From NCBI RefSeq assembly GCF_022605165.1, contig NC_063072.1, forward strand, positions 806,001 to 870,000: a DNA stretch of 64,000 nt. The letters run 5' to 3'. The position numbers and the translations under genes are program-made. The notes under the pieces are model-generated. The model did no database searches, was not told where the DNA came from, and saw only the letters and a program-made list of their open reading frames with translations. Position 1 is the stretch's first letter, and the number at the start of each line of letters is the position of its first letter. The stretch comes from Purpureocillium takamizusanense (lineage: Eukaryota; Ascomycota; Sordariomycetes; Hypocreales; Ophiocordycipitaceae). Positions 34,185 to 45,409 of this stretch are shown here, piece after piece.

Positions 34185-35017
34185 TGCCAACGTGTCCAGT
34201 GCGACACACGCGTGAAGAGGGGGGAGGGAGAAGCACGGCATTCAGTACAGCTTCTCCGGGATGACATCAGGCACACATTACACACAGAGACACTGGGGAC
34301 GGGCACATGCACAGAGCCACGCACGCTACAACAGGCGATAGACTAGACTGATTGGGTAGAAGACATCAGAAACATACATATAGCGAGCGGGCGTTGGGAA
34401 GGGTAGAAGGTTGAATACACATGAAGCAAGACAGCAAACTCCATGACTCGTCGGCGGGAGCTCTCCCGAGGGCCAGGAAACGTGCCCAGCTGAGATCCGC
34501 CAGCTGCGAGTCGCACGACACACCACCACCATCATCACTCAGCCAGTCAGTCCCCACTGTATCGACCTAGGACGACGAACCCGGCGCGGTCGTGTTGCAC
34601 CACGTTCTCGCGCACGAGGACAAAGGGTTCAGACCGAGGAGGACGAGGAGGAGCCGATAATCCAAGTGAGGAGGGGGGGGGGGCGTGTGAAGTTCATGTG
34701 TTGCACCGACACGCACGCGACACACGCACACACGTCCACACACACATAGGCAGGGCGTCGTGAATCGTGCCATGTAGATCAATACCGGCACTACCGCGAA
34801 GTGCTGGTTCGTCATGACACACAAAAGATCAATATCAGCTGGCACTGGCACCGGCACCACCACAGAGAGAGCAACAGAAAGTGCTGGGTTTTTGTCTGCG
34901 TGGCTGAAGGGGCGCGCGGCGCAACACATACGTGGGACGATGACATGACATGGATGTCCAGACGGCGTGACTGACTGGTGATTTTGTGCTGGCAGCTCGG
35001 GGCTGGGCTCAGATCAC

Positions 35018-35024
35018 GACGACG

Positions 35025-35059
<35 letters not shown>
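35018..35059. repeat. (GGC)n trinucleotide repeat
   Basis: About 13 uninterrupted GGC triplets, preceded by GAC triplets, in non-coding DNA. Confidence 0.9.
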
Positions 35060-35061
<2 letters not shown>

Positions 35062-38000
35062 TGTACGAAGTAAATTACGGTAAGTTGGTATGAATGAAGT
35101 TGTATGTATGTGCGACTTACACGCCCGGAAGGGCCGGGCTGTCCATGCAGGTGGGACGGAACGCTCCAAGGGCGGATCGAGTCGTCAGCTTTTTCGCCAC
35201 ACCGGCCGGTCAGCTCAGTCACCGTGGCGGAGCGAGCTACTGTCCTTGTCTTGCTCGTAGTGGTCTGTCTTATGACTCGAATTTTCTTGCGCTCGAAAAT
35301 TTCTTGGTGGTTCCCGTCTGACGTGTGCGGCTCTGCTGCCTGCTGCCTGGGGGCTAAGATGGTGGAGGAGTGAGTGAGTGAGTGAGCACTGGTCCGGCGG
35401 GCGCTGGGCGGCGGGGACGAGTGCGAGTGTGAGTGTGAGTTGAGTGTGTGTGCGAGTCTGTCTGTCTTCCTAGTACAGTAGTACAAAGTATCTCGGTCCC
35501 GGCGTCGGTCCGTCCGGTACGAGGTTGAAGGGCAAACGTGGAGGAGAGACCCGGGGTGTTGTTGTACGCGCAAGAATAATAAGAGTGGAGGGACTGGTGG
35601 GAATTGGAGTCTGGGCTGGGTGGCTGGCAGGTTGTGGAATCCGTGTTTGATGGGGGGCGTGTGGGAGATGCGTGGCGCAGCCGCATAGTAGTTACAACCA
35701 ATACGCAACGGCCCAGAAAGTTCCCAAAGTAGTAATGAAAGGGGATGACTTGGGGAGTAATAAGTCGGTCAGTACCTATCTCTGGCCAGGTGATGTTGCG
35801 GTTAGGCTGCAGCGCGTTTATCCACCCCCGTGACCAATCCATTGAGGAGGGACACTCACATCACATCACAGCTCGCTTATGATTGTTTGTTGTCCGTCCT
35901 ATCATCCATACATGGACCCATCGTCAAGCTGTTGCGGCTGGCTGTGGGCGAACTTGCCCCTCTCACGCACGTCTGCTGCTGCTCCTCTTTTGCATGCGAG
36001 TGATGAATGTGTGGAGAAGTAGTTAGTGACCAGGGGGGGAGAGTCCGATATCCCTCGCCTGCTGCTGCTGCTATTCAGCCTCACTCTCTTTTTTCCTGCA
36101 CATTCGCAGCTGTCGTTTTCCCCACCTCTCCGCATGCTGCGTGAGATGAACCTCCCAGCCCAGCCTGCGCCGTGCGGAGTAAACATACATACATTAGCCT
36201 GCGGCGGCGGCGACGACGAGGCACGTCATGCAGGAAAGGGCAGGCCGCGGCCCAGGGAGGATGATGCATTGAAACAATCATTCGTTGGACCTCTGATAAC
36301 AAAACGAACCGCTATCTTTGCTGGGGGCGACGACGCCCCGACGGCCGACGGGCTGAGCGGCGGGGGCGGGAAGAGAAGAGGAGGGTTGAGAGACTGCCAG
36401 CATTGACGGGATGTAGCCATCGCGAGTTCTATGATATAATATTAGGAACTAACTAATCGCTCGAATATTCGCACAACAAGGTACGTAGGTCCTGCGAAGA
36501 GCCGGCTCCACATGCGCCGTCCGAAGCTCAAGGTTGTCACCATGGCGTACGGTATGTATACCTTGTAAGCCTGCGAGATACCTGGTCGTGTAAACGCCAG
36601 TCGCAATACAGGCAGGGCAGCAGGTCTCACGCGTATAGATGGCAGCAGTGGGTCTTGGTGCATGTGCTTGTCGATCTAGACACGGCTGTATCTTCGCAGT
36701 ACCAAGTTAGTTGATGCGCCCGAGGCATGTCTCTCACCCGTTACTGCAACCGTCAAAACGCCCCGTACCGAGTTCTCGGAGAGGCAGGTCAGCCACCACC
36801 ACCACCACCCTGGGGGGCCGGGGGGGCGTTCAAACTGCAGGGCGTTTCGGTATGCGCGACAAGAGCAGCTTCTCCGCAGAAATGTCTGTGCGTTCGCATG
36901 AGTGAGATGCAAGAGAGAGCGCTGCCGGCGGCAGGCAAGCAACTAAGTCCGTCGTCGTCGCCCGATTTGTGTGTGTTGCACGCGCAGCTATGTAAGTCGG
37001 CTATACTACGTACTACGATAACGAGAATACCATGTGCGTGCGTCTGCAAGCCTGCTCGGCCGCCGCCTGTGTAGCGCATACATATGTGCTTTGCTGCGTG
37101 AGTAGCCACCATCGCTTTGCTGGCTGTTACATGTCCGGTGGACAATGGGATACTCAACGGCGCGGGAGGCGGGAGGGAAGAAGGGGGGCGGGCGGGCAGA
37201 TCATGGAATGCCAGAAGCGAGGAGCAACACTCCGAAGTGGGATTCCTTCCCCCTCCCCCTTGTTTTTACACTTTGGTCTCGACGCAGACGAGACGATGCA
37301 CTTAATAGATGGGCAGCTTAGCTGTGCGGTCCACCACCACCCTCCCCCCCTCTGGACGACGGGGGAAAGCCGCGCCGCGCCGCTGCCGCACCATGTCGTG
37401 CGACATGGCTACTCGAGGCCCTGCACGTTGCGTGATACAGACAGACCGACCAACACCGAAGGAAACGAGCGCGGGGACAAGATGAATCCAAATCAAGGGC
37501 CAAAGTCAAGGGTCGGAGAGGAGGGTGGTTACACGCCACGCGGGGGAACAGGAGAGGGGGGTCTATCTTTCTTGGGCTGGCGACAGGCCATGGGCCAGAG
37601 TGAAAACGAACGAACGAGAGAGGGTTGAGTCGAGGCGAGGGAGGCGAGGCGAGTACGGAGAGTAGCGTCCGGGGTGGTTGTTGTTGTTGTTGGGGGCGTG
37701 GACAAGGCGGACAGGGAGGCGAGACGCGGCGACGATGGAAGAAAGCTGGATGAGGAGGGATCGAGGTAGGAGGAAAAGAGAGAGAGACAGTTGTCGTGCG
37801 CGCAGAGCCGCATGGATAATACTAAAAGCGGGCGTTGCCCCTCGCACTAGCAAAGCTCGATCGGAATAAGTGCCAACAACAAACAAACGCTATGCCTTGG
37901 TACTAGGTAGTTTACTGTACTCCCCTTGTGATAAGCGGCCAGAGAGCTAAATCAGTACATGCCATGACCTAACGTGGGAAGCAGCAGCCCGCCCTGCAGC

Positions 38001-39785
38001 AGCGCGGCCCCGCCTCCGCGCCCGCCCGCCCGCCAGCAGCGAGTCCTCTTTTTGTTGTGTCATTTGATGTTGGTTGGATGGACGAAAGCACGGCACGGCA
38101 AGTAGGTCACGCTTTCGCAATGGATGCGGCTCAACTGGGGGAGGCGTCAGAGGCGGCGACAAGTCACGATGGCTCCCGCTCCCCTCGTCGTCCGTCGGCA
38201 TTCATTCCTCCGCCGCTTCTCGCAGACAGCGTTGTGTCCGCCTCGTTAGGGAGGTCCAGGCCCCCTCCCCCTCGCAGGGCACAGGAGAGAGCTTGTCGAG
38301 CGAGGAGGGACCATGAATGGTTTTTTTTTGTTGGAATTTCCTCGGCGGCCGGTTTCCTTCCCCCATGTCCGCGTCCATTCGCAGCATCTCCGCAGCCGTC
38401 TCTTTTGCCATGATTTCTTTGCAACCCACTGTCATTTCCATTGCTGGCTGCTGTTCCTGATGACGCTGCTGCTACTGCTGCTGCTGCTGCTGCTGCTTAA
38501 TCCTTGCCCGTGCTGCGGGGTGCATATCGGCAGGTTCTTGAGCCGTCCTATCTGTGCGGCGGCGCGTGGCCTGAGAACAGGGTCGTTTGGTGGTGCAGCA
38601 CCGACCAGCGTATCAAGTTCAACCACCACCACCACCACCTTCACCATCGCCAGTCGCCGCCGTCCATCCCCGGTGGCCGCCCGCCCTGCAGACGCAGGGG
38701 CTGTCTGGCGGCCCGGGCACAGCTAGCAGCCGCAGCCGCAGCCGCAGCAGTCAGCCCCCATTCGTCCGTCCGTCCGTCCGTTGTCATTGCCAACGTGGAC
38801 GAGTCACCAGCAGCGTGACAGTCGCGACAACGGTCGGTGATGATGCAGGCAAGGTAATCAATCAGTGGTCGTGGGTGATTTCTCCCTCCTTTTTTGCCCA
38901 CCCTCCCCCTCCTCCTCCTCCTTCTCCTCCTCGTGAGGGTCGTACACGGGGTGGTGGCGTACTGCGCCGGCTAGCGCAGTTTGTGTGAGAGGAGGATTCA
39001 CGGAGCCACTGGGCACGTCATAGCAGGCAACACGGGATAGCATGCGCCGTCGTGAAATGGTGCTAGTATAGCGGCGGTGACGGTGACGGTGATGGTGGTG
39101 GTGGTGGTGGTGGTGATGGTGGTGATGGTGGCGGCCATCCAGAGACGAGAGCCGAGAGCGTGAGCGATAGACAAGAATGGGAAAAAAAAAGGCAGCCCGG
39201 CTAGTGGCCCGCCAGCGTTGTTGCCCAACCTTAGTACCAACCTACCGGCCTACCAAGGTACCATGCCGATTTGGCGGACGCCCCCGTCGCCACAGGGGCC
39301 ACGAGAAATCCGAGTCACTGACGCGGTGGCAGCATGGGATATCGGGCAGCTGGCTGGGCAAGCTGGGCTAGCCTGTGATAATGATGATGCATGGAGAATG
39401 GATGGTGGCATGTGGGTGGCATGTGGGTGGGTGAAAGGAGGGGCATGGCATGGGGGATGCGGCAGTGCCACGCCACTTTGACGGACAGACACACGCACAG
39501 AGAAAGAGAGAGACAGAGACAGAGAACACACGCACACGCGGCGGCCGGCCGGTGAGCGCCCCTCGGCTCGCTGATTCGCAAAAGCTTGCTGACCGGACTA
39601 GCTGCTGCTGCTGCTGCTGCTGCCTACGACGTTGCGAGAGCGAAAGGGGCAAAGTTGAGTAGACGAGGCAGGGGTCGAAAGCTCGCGCGCCCCGAGACAG
39701 TACGGGGGACGTGTACAGTATACGCACACGGCAGTCTGCCTGGCCGGCCCAGCGTGGCGGATGGTGGTGGCAGCAGATGACGGAG

Positions 39786-39820
39786 AAGGAGGAGGAGGAG
39801 GAGGAGGAGGAGGAGGAGGA
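39786..39820. repeat. (GGA)n trinucleotide repeat
   Basis: About 11 GGA triplets upstream of the AAA ATPase gene, purine-rich on the plus strand. Confidence 0.9.
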
Positions 39821-40283
39821 CTAGACGGGGAAAATGGGGGGTGGAAGGACATGCATCACCACCGCCGCCGCCGCATCCTGCCTACCGGGGCGACGGGCTG
39901 CCATGTTGGTGCGGCCCACGTGCAGCTCTCCTCGTCCACTCGACACACACCCTCCCCCCAACAGAAACATAACAGAGCCGCGTCGAGATCGGGAGCAGCA
40001 AGGACGTCAGTAGTAGTACTTAACTCAACCCCGTCGCCGTCCCGGTTCACCCCAATCTTTTCCCCCCCATCCGCCCCGCAGGTCTGTCTAGGTAAGGGGT
40101 GGGATGTCATTGCCGGAAGCCCGTCCCTTTGTCGTCGTCGTCGCCGCCGTCCTACCTCGAGCAAAGAAAGTAGTAACTTGAGTAGTAGAAAGACGCGACT
40201 ACGTACGTACTACGTCGGAACCCGGCCCCCGCTAGCTCGACCCAACAAACAATCGTTCTTCTGACCGACACGAGACAACGACA

Positions 40284-42635
40284 ATGGCCGCCGCTTCCGT
40301 CATGGACTCGCTCGCCCGCCTGGGCCTCCAGCTGCCCGAGTTCCTGTTCCAGGCCGGCAGCAACGCCTCGTCGTCGTCGTCGTCGTCTTCGCCGCTGTCG
40401 ACCTCCATATCCGCGGTGCTGTTCGGCGCTGGTGGGGTCGGCAGCAACGGCTCCGGCTCCGGCGCCGGTGGTGGGTCCTCCGGCTCCGGGCCCGGGTCCG
40501 CGACCGGCTCCGGTGCCAGCGGTCCCTTCTCCGCGGGCGTCATGGACAGCTTCCTCGCCACGGCGGGCTACTCGTCGTCGCCGCTCATGCAGCTCTTCCT
40601 CTTCGTCTACCGGCAGCTGGGCGCGCAGCTCGGGCTCGACCCCTCGGTGGTGCTTACCATGCTGGGCGTGCTCTGGGGCGCCAGTAAGATCTGGCAGCAG
40701 GTCTGGGCCTACGTCTGGGAGCTGCTGGACCGGCACTTCATGTGCGCCATGTACGTGGGCGAGTACGACCACATCTACTCGCAGCTCATGAAGTGGCTGT
40801 CGCTGCAGCAGAGCATCAAGAGCAGCCGCTACCTCATGGCCCAGACGGTGTGGAAGAGCGCCTGGGACGACGAGGAGGAGCTCGAGCACGCCCTCTTCTG
40901 GACCGACGGCGACGACGGCGACGGCCAGCAAAGGTACCTTAACTTCTCTAACCAGGCCGCCCGCTCCGGCCCGCGCTTCGTCCCCGCCATGGGCATCACC
41001 GGCTTCTGGCACAAGGGCACCTACTTCCGCGTCACCCGCCGCAAGGAGTCCCTCATGAGCACCAGCGGCTGGGGCGCCATGAAGGACCTCGAGGAGATCA
41101 AGATCGCCTGCTTCGGCCGCTCTATAGAGCCTATCAAGCGCCTACTCGCCGACGCAAAGACAGCCTACTACTTCGACACCTACCGCAAGACCACCATCTA
41201 CCGCCCCCGCCCCAAGGAGCTGCGCCGCGAGAACGGCATGTGGCACCAGGTCGCCCGCCGGCCTATCCGCCCCATGCGCACCGTCGTCCTCGACGGCCAG
41301 GAGAAGCATAACGTCCTCGCCGACGTCAACGAGTACCTGCACCCGGCCACGCCTCGCTGGTACGCCTCGCGCGGCATCCCCCTCCGCCGCGGCTACCTGT
41401 TCCACGGCCCGCCCGGCACCGGCAAGACGAGCTTCTCTTTTGCGCTCGCCGGCGTCTTCGGCATCGATATTTACGTCATTAGTCTGCAGGACGTCAACGT
41501 CACCGAGGAGGACCTGGCCGCCCTCTTCACCAAGCTCCCCCGGCGATGCATCGTCTTGCTCGAGGACATTGACACGGCGGGTCTCCGAAGAGACGACGAC
41601 GACAACGAAGACGTCTCCGACGCCGAGAGCCAGGAAAAAGAAAAGGAAAAGGAAAAGGAGAAAGAAAAGGACAACAAGGAGGGTAAGGGCGGAGAGGTTA
41701 ACAAGGCAACGATAAAAGGGGCCAAGGCCTTGACCAACGGCGTCAATGGCGACCACAAGGCCAAGGACGTCAGCAAAAAGAAGAATGGCGGGAAAAAAGA
41801 CAAGGCCAAGAAGAAATCCAGCAAGAAGAAGGCGGTAGAGTCAAGCGACGACAGCGACGCTTCCGACAGCGACGAGACCGCGGACAGCAGCGGAAGCGAC
41901 ACCGACACCGACACCGACACAAAGACCAAGAAGAGTCGCAAGCGGCGGAGCAAGAAGCGCGGGGGCAGCCGAAACCTGTCATCGTCGTCGTCGGGCCGCA
42001 AGGTGGTGGCCCTCGAGAGCATCTCGCTGTCGGGCTTGCTCAACGCCATCGATGGCGTGGCGTCGCACGAGGGCCGCGTGCTCATCATGACGACCAACAA
42101 GCCCGAGTCGCTCGATGAGGCGCTCATCCGGCCGGGGCGCGTCGACGTACAGGTGGCGTTCATGAACGCGTCGAGTGAGCAGGCGGCGGAGCTGTTTTAC
42201 CGCATGTATGAGGCGTCGCGGCCGCGGCAAAGGGGGTTGCCGTTAGGGGGGCAGCAGCAGCAGCAGCAGCAGCACAAGGAAAAGGAGAAGAAGAGTCAGG
42301 AGCATCTGCAGCAGCAGCAGCAGCAAAAGAGGGCGGCAGCGACGACGACGACGACGACGACGATGGGGCCGTCAGGGTCGGCGGACCGGCCGGCAGTCGA
42401 AGCCATGCTCCTACAGCCGCACGAGGAGCTGGACGTGTCCGAGGAGGAGCTCAGGGGCATCGCGCACGAGTTTGGGCGGCGCATCCCGGCGGGGACGTTT
42501 TCGCCGGCCGAGATCCAGGGCTTCCTGCTCAAGCGCAAGAAGAGCCCGCGCAAGGCGCTCGAGGACGTCGAGGGCTGGGTGGAGGCGGCGGTGAAGCAAA
42601 AGGAGACCAACTCCAAGGTGTCTACGGTGCAATGA
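40284..42635 (+). CDS. BCS1-like AAA ATPase
   Basis: Membrane AAA+ protein of the BCS1 family. Yeast Bcs1 translocates the Rieske protein into complex III; filamentous fungi have several paralogues of unknown role. A single exon encodes 783 residues. A Ser/Gly-rich N-terminus is followed by a BCS1_N region (about 95-300: hydrophobic segment near LLDRHFMCAMYVGEYDHIYS, then FRVTRRKE). The AAA core has Walker A GPPGTGKTS (about 375-383), Walker B CIVLLEDIDT (about 420-430), sensor-1 GRVLIMTTNKPE and the arginine-finger region LIRPGRVDVQ. Between Walker B and LSGLLNAIDG lies an extra ~140-residue block of Lys/Glu and Ser/Asp runs. Poly-Gln stretches (about 654-660 and 673-679) interrupt the C-terminal part. 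The charged insertion and Q tracts mark a divergent paralogue rather than the respiratory Bcs1. Confidence 0.9.
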   Translation: MAAASVMDSLARLGLQLPEFLFQAGSNASSSSSSSSPLSTSISAVLFGAGGVGSNGSGSGAGGGSSGSGPGSATGSGASGPFSAGVMDSFLATAGYSSSPLMQLFLFVYRQLGAQLGLDPSVVLTMLGVLWGASKIWQQVWAYVWELLDRHFMCAMYVGEYDHIYSQLMKWLSLQQSIKSSRYLMAQTVWKSAWDDEEELEHALFWTDGDDGDGQQRYLNFSNQAARSGPRFVPAMGITGFWHKGTYFRVTRRKESLMSTSGWGAMKDLEEIKIACFGRSIEPIKRLLADAKTAYYFDTYRKTTIYRPRPKELRRENGMWHQVARRPIRPMRTVVLDGQEKHNVLADVNEYLHPATPRWYASRGIPLRRGYLFHGPPGTGKTSFSFALAGVFGIDIYVISLQDVNVTEEDLAALFTKLPRRCIVLLEDIDTAGLRRDDDDNEDVSDAESQEKEKEKEKEKEKDNKEGKGGEVNKATIKGAKALTNGVNGDHKAKDVSKKKNGGKKDKAKKKSSKKKAVESSDDSDASDSDETADSSGSDTDTDTDTKTKKSRKRRSKKRGGSRNLSSSSSGRKVVALESISLSGLLNAIDGVASHEGRVLIMTTNKPESLDEALIRPGRVDVQVAFMNASSEQAAELFYRMYEASRPRQRGLPLGGQQQQQQQHKEKEKKSQEHLQQQQQQKRAAATTTTTTTMGPSGSADRPAVEAMLLQPHEELDVSEEELRGIAHEFGRRIPAGTFSPAEIQGFLLKRKKSPRKALEDVEGWVEAAVKQKETNSKVSTVQ

Positions 42636-43373
42636 GTGTTGACTGTCAGTTCAGTGCGTACGTACCTTGCCAAGGCTTTGGCTTTGGGTATACGTGTTAT
42701 AGAAAGAAGGTGCTCGGTATTGGGGGTGTCAACTGCTTGTTGTTCCTGGCGTCTTGTTTGCTGCTTCTGTTGGGGCTGATGCCGTTGGTGCAGGTGATGG
42801 TGCTGGTGATGTTGACTTCTGGGGGTGGGGCGGCCATTTTCTGCATTTTGAGGCGGGCAAGTAGCACGAAATTGGGACATGTCATTGAATACACAAATCC
42901 GCATCAGCCGAGTGCGAGGGATATTTGCAGATACGAGTAGTGAGGCCATATGTCGAGATTTCTTTTCACGGCGTGCGAGGGAAGCGATGAGGTGTGCTTT
43001 TGTCAGAACTAACTTTAGTACTCAGTAGGCACCTCTTTATCACGCTGGAGCTGCTGGACCCTCCATGTGGTGCAGCAATTCACGTCCCCCTGGCTGAACC
43101 CCACCTATCATCCATGGATCCGCCCGCATCCCCCCATTCCACCACCAACTTTCCGTCACTGTTCAACCTACATCACTGTAACTTCACCTCTCAACACCAC
43201 CGACCCTTATCCGCCGACACGGGACCCAGGGCGCACAACCGTGCGGCTCCCCCCCAACCAGCCATCGCACTCACAATTCTTTCCCCGGCGCACCTCCGGC
43301 AGCTTTCCATCTACCTCGATCGAGCCAACGTTCCCGAGGGCAGCAGCGCCCGCGCGCGGCAAGTCAGCTCCCA
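42636..43373. other. Intergenic region, TRS31 promoter
   Basis: Contains the 3' region of the AAA gene and a C/A-rich leader for TRS31. An open frame overlapping the AAA stop (42632-42940) is hydrophobic by composition and is not supported as a gene. Confidence 0.55.
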
Positions 43374-44209
43374 ATGGCCAACCTCGAGCCCCCCGGCGGC
43401 GGCTCGTCCGCCCCGGCCGTCAAGGAGCCCGGCCTGCGCGTCCCGAGCAGTGGCAAGACCATCTACCACCGGCCGCTGAACCGCAGCAAGACGGCCGAGC
43501 TGAGCCAGGCGAGCTTCGCCTACCTCTTCGGCGAGATGGTGACGTACGCGCAGCGCCGCGTCAAGGGCATCCAGGAGCTGGAGCAGAGGTGAGTCAGTCG
43601 GGCGTTGTCGCTGTCTTCTTTGTGGTCCGCCGCAGCCGCCGCCGCAGCCGCCGCCGGGACGGTCGCATTCGGGCTTTTGCCTCGATCCTAGATCTCCTCC
43701 TACTCTCTCTCTCTCTCTTTCTCTACGAGGTATCAGCTAACGGGGCGCGCGCGGTCACGGTTCACAGACTCAACCTGCAGGGCCACCCCATCGGCATCAA
43801 GCTCCTCGACCTCCTTCTGTACCGCGAGCCGCCGCGCTCGCAGCTGCGCCCGCAGACCATCATCTCGCTGCTGCACTTCATCAAGCAGAACGTGTGGCAG
43901 CACCTCTTTGGGCGGCAGGCCGACCGGCTGGAAAAGTCAAACAACCCCGACACGCCCGACGAGTACATGATCATCGACAACGAGCCCCTAGTCAACCAGT
44001 ACATCAGCGTCCCGCGTGAGATGAGCCAGCTCAACTGCGCCGCCTTTGTCGCCGGCGTTATCGAGGGCGTGTGCGACGGCGCCGACTTCCCCGCCCGCGT
44101 CACGGCCCACACGGTCGGCGAGGGCGACATGTGGCCCGGCAAGACGGTGTTTCTGGTCAAGTTCCGTCCCGATGTGGTTGAGCGCGAGGGCTTCCTCGGC
44201 AAGACGTAG
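43374..44209 (+). CDS. TRS31: TRAPP complex subunit Trs31 (TRAPPC5)
   Basis: Bet3-family core subunit of the TRAPP tethering complexes, which act as exchange factor for Ypt1/Rab1 in ER-Golgi traffic. Exons 43374-43588 and 43768-44209 encode 218 residues; the 179-base intron (GTGAGT...CACAG) holds a GCC/CGCAGC-rich stretch. Signatures are KTIYHRPLNRSKTAELSQAS and FAYLFGEMVTYAQRRV in exon 1. In exon 2 they are GHPIGIKLLDLLLYRE, ISLLHFIKQNVWQHLFGRQA, MIIDNEPLVNQYISVP and LNCAAFVAGVIEGV. The length is the family's usual one, and the start gives the common Pro/Gly-rich N-terminal extension of filamentous fungi. Confidence 0.95.
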
Positions 44210-44529
44210 CCATAACGCACGCGTGGGGGCCGGTGCGGAGCGAAGGACGGAATCACATGGGTTGGAGGAGTTTCTGGCGTTTGTTGCGCATCATGGGTCA
44301 TCTTGAGCGGTTTGAATTGAAGAAATCCATACAAAGACGCCATGGTATTTGTACTACGCATAGTGCCGGGTCAAGCAAGACCCAATAGTGGTATACCTTT
44401 ATGACACAGAGTATTCCTCCCATGCCATTCTAACGCCAACCAACGCCTGCTTCAAACATGAACAAAGAAAAAGGCCAGTATCCCAGAGAGATGCCCACCC
44501 CGACGACATAGCCATGGCATGGCTTAGCA
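44210..44529. other. Convergent intergenic region
   Basis: Short 3'-to-3' spacer between TRS31 and the small minus-strand gene. Nothing else seen. Confidence 0.6.
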
Positions 44530-44934
44530 TCACCGGGGCAGCCCTTTACCCTTGCTCCCCGACGTCGTCGCGGCGGCCGCCTTGCCCGCGGCCGGACCAG
44601 GCGCGGGCCCCTTGTTCATCAGGTCGGCGAGGCCGAGGTCCTTCCACGCCGGCTCCCTCGTCTTCTGGGTGGCGCGCTGGATGCCAAAGGCGGCGTGCTG
44701 GTCGGGCACCACGTCGTCCTCGTCCTCGGGGTTGATGGGCTGGTGCTGCGGCGGCACGTAGATGTCGTCCTCGGGCAGCTTGTCCTTGCAAAAGTCCTCG
44801 AAGAGCTCCGCGTCGCCAGCCCGGTGCATGTGCACGTACGTGAAGGACGAGTCCTTGTTCTGTGCCCCCCATGCGCGCGTTGGTGAGCGGCGGGCGTGCG
44901 GTGCTGGTTGTTGATGTTCTGGGGAACGTACCAT
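44530..44934 (-). CDS. Small conserved acidic protein, function unknown
   Basis: A 134-residue frame as given. The clearly protein-like core is NKDSSFTYVHMHRAGDAELF, then LPEDDIYVPPQHQPINPEDE and AAFGIQRATQKTREPAWKDL, followed by an Ala/Gly/Lys-rich tail. I do not know a function for it. A 75-base GTACGT...CACAG segment (about 44857-44931) directly follows the ATG and is in frame. If spliced, the protein starts Met-Asn-Lys-Asp and has 109 residues; if not, it gains a 25-residue Pro/Arg-rich N-terminus. The canonical donor and the unattractive composition of the 25 residues favour splicing. The same splice could use an ATG-less upstream frame, so the start is uncertain. The gene is divergent from the Zn2Cys6 regulator. 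Confidence 0.7.
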   Translation of the reverse strand: MVRSPEHQQPAPHARRSPTRAWGAQNKDSSFTYVHMHRAGDAELFEDFCKDKLPEDDIYVPPQHQPINPEDEDDVVPDQHAAFGIQRATQKTREPAWKDLGLADLMNKGPAPGPAAGKAAAATTSGSKGKGLPR

Positions 44935-45409
44935 AATGGCTTTTTTGGTCTTTGCGCGGTCGGGGGAGCGGACCGTTGCGGGCGGGCGGCGTCAGACTGC
45001 CGTCTCTTGTGTTTGTCTCTCTGTCGGGATCTTTTGCGCGGGCGTGAGCTGGCGGCGGAGGTGTTGGGAATGTGATGCTGTCGCAGGGTTGTGGTGACGC
45101 GCGGGCGAGTTGTTTTGAGGGTCGCATGTGGTGGGTGCTGCATGTCCGCCCCGCCGCCGCCGAAGAAAGTCGAGCCCACCACCACCTGCAACTCCTTCAC
45201 AACTTCACCCCACCATCGCGATTCGCATACATCCAGCAGCTTCAACCGCAGGACACACTTGCACCCCCCCTCTGCGCTCCCGTCTGCCTACATCTACATC
45301 CGACCGCCATTGGCTCTCACCACCCGCCAGTATGTCACTGGCCCGCGCAGCTCCTTAAAAGCAACCCTGCCTGGGCTCGTCTTGGCAACTGCCGTGAGCG
45401 TGCGTCCAC
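44935..45409. other. Divergent promoter region
   Basis: Upstream space shared by the small acidic protein (minus) and the Zn2Cys6 regulator (plus). It is C/A-rich towards the regulator. No gene supported. Confidence 0.55.

Larger units (their letters stand above)
34185..40283. other. 6-kb gene desert rich in simple repeats
   Basis: No supported gene. The region contains a (GGC)n run (about 35018-35059), a CTG run (38468-38496), GCAGCC and CGTC repeats (38725-38783), a GGT/GAT-rich run (39075-39135), a second CTG run (39601-39622) and (GGA)n (39786-39820). Long frames on both strands are low-complexity and overlap each other, as expected of trinucleotide repeats. The right end, about 39900-40283, is probably the promoter and 5' leader of the AAA ATPase gene. 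It shows a TACGTACGTACTACG palindrome-like cluster at 40200-40215. Confidence 0.6.

Noticed and set aside
32802..34241. 479-codon minus-strand frame over the CRAL-TRIO gene
   Set aside because: Antisense shadow; crosses the splice junction of the sense gene and has no recognisable domain.
42632..42940. Hydrophobic 102-codon frame overlapping the AAA gene stop
   Set aside because: G/T-rich 3' UTR gives Leu/Val codons by composition; no homology recognised and poor start position.
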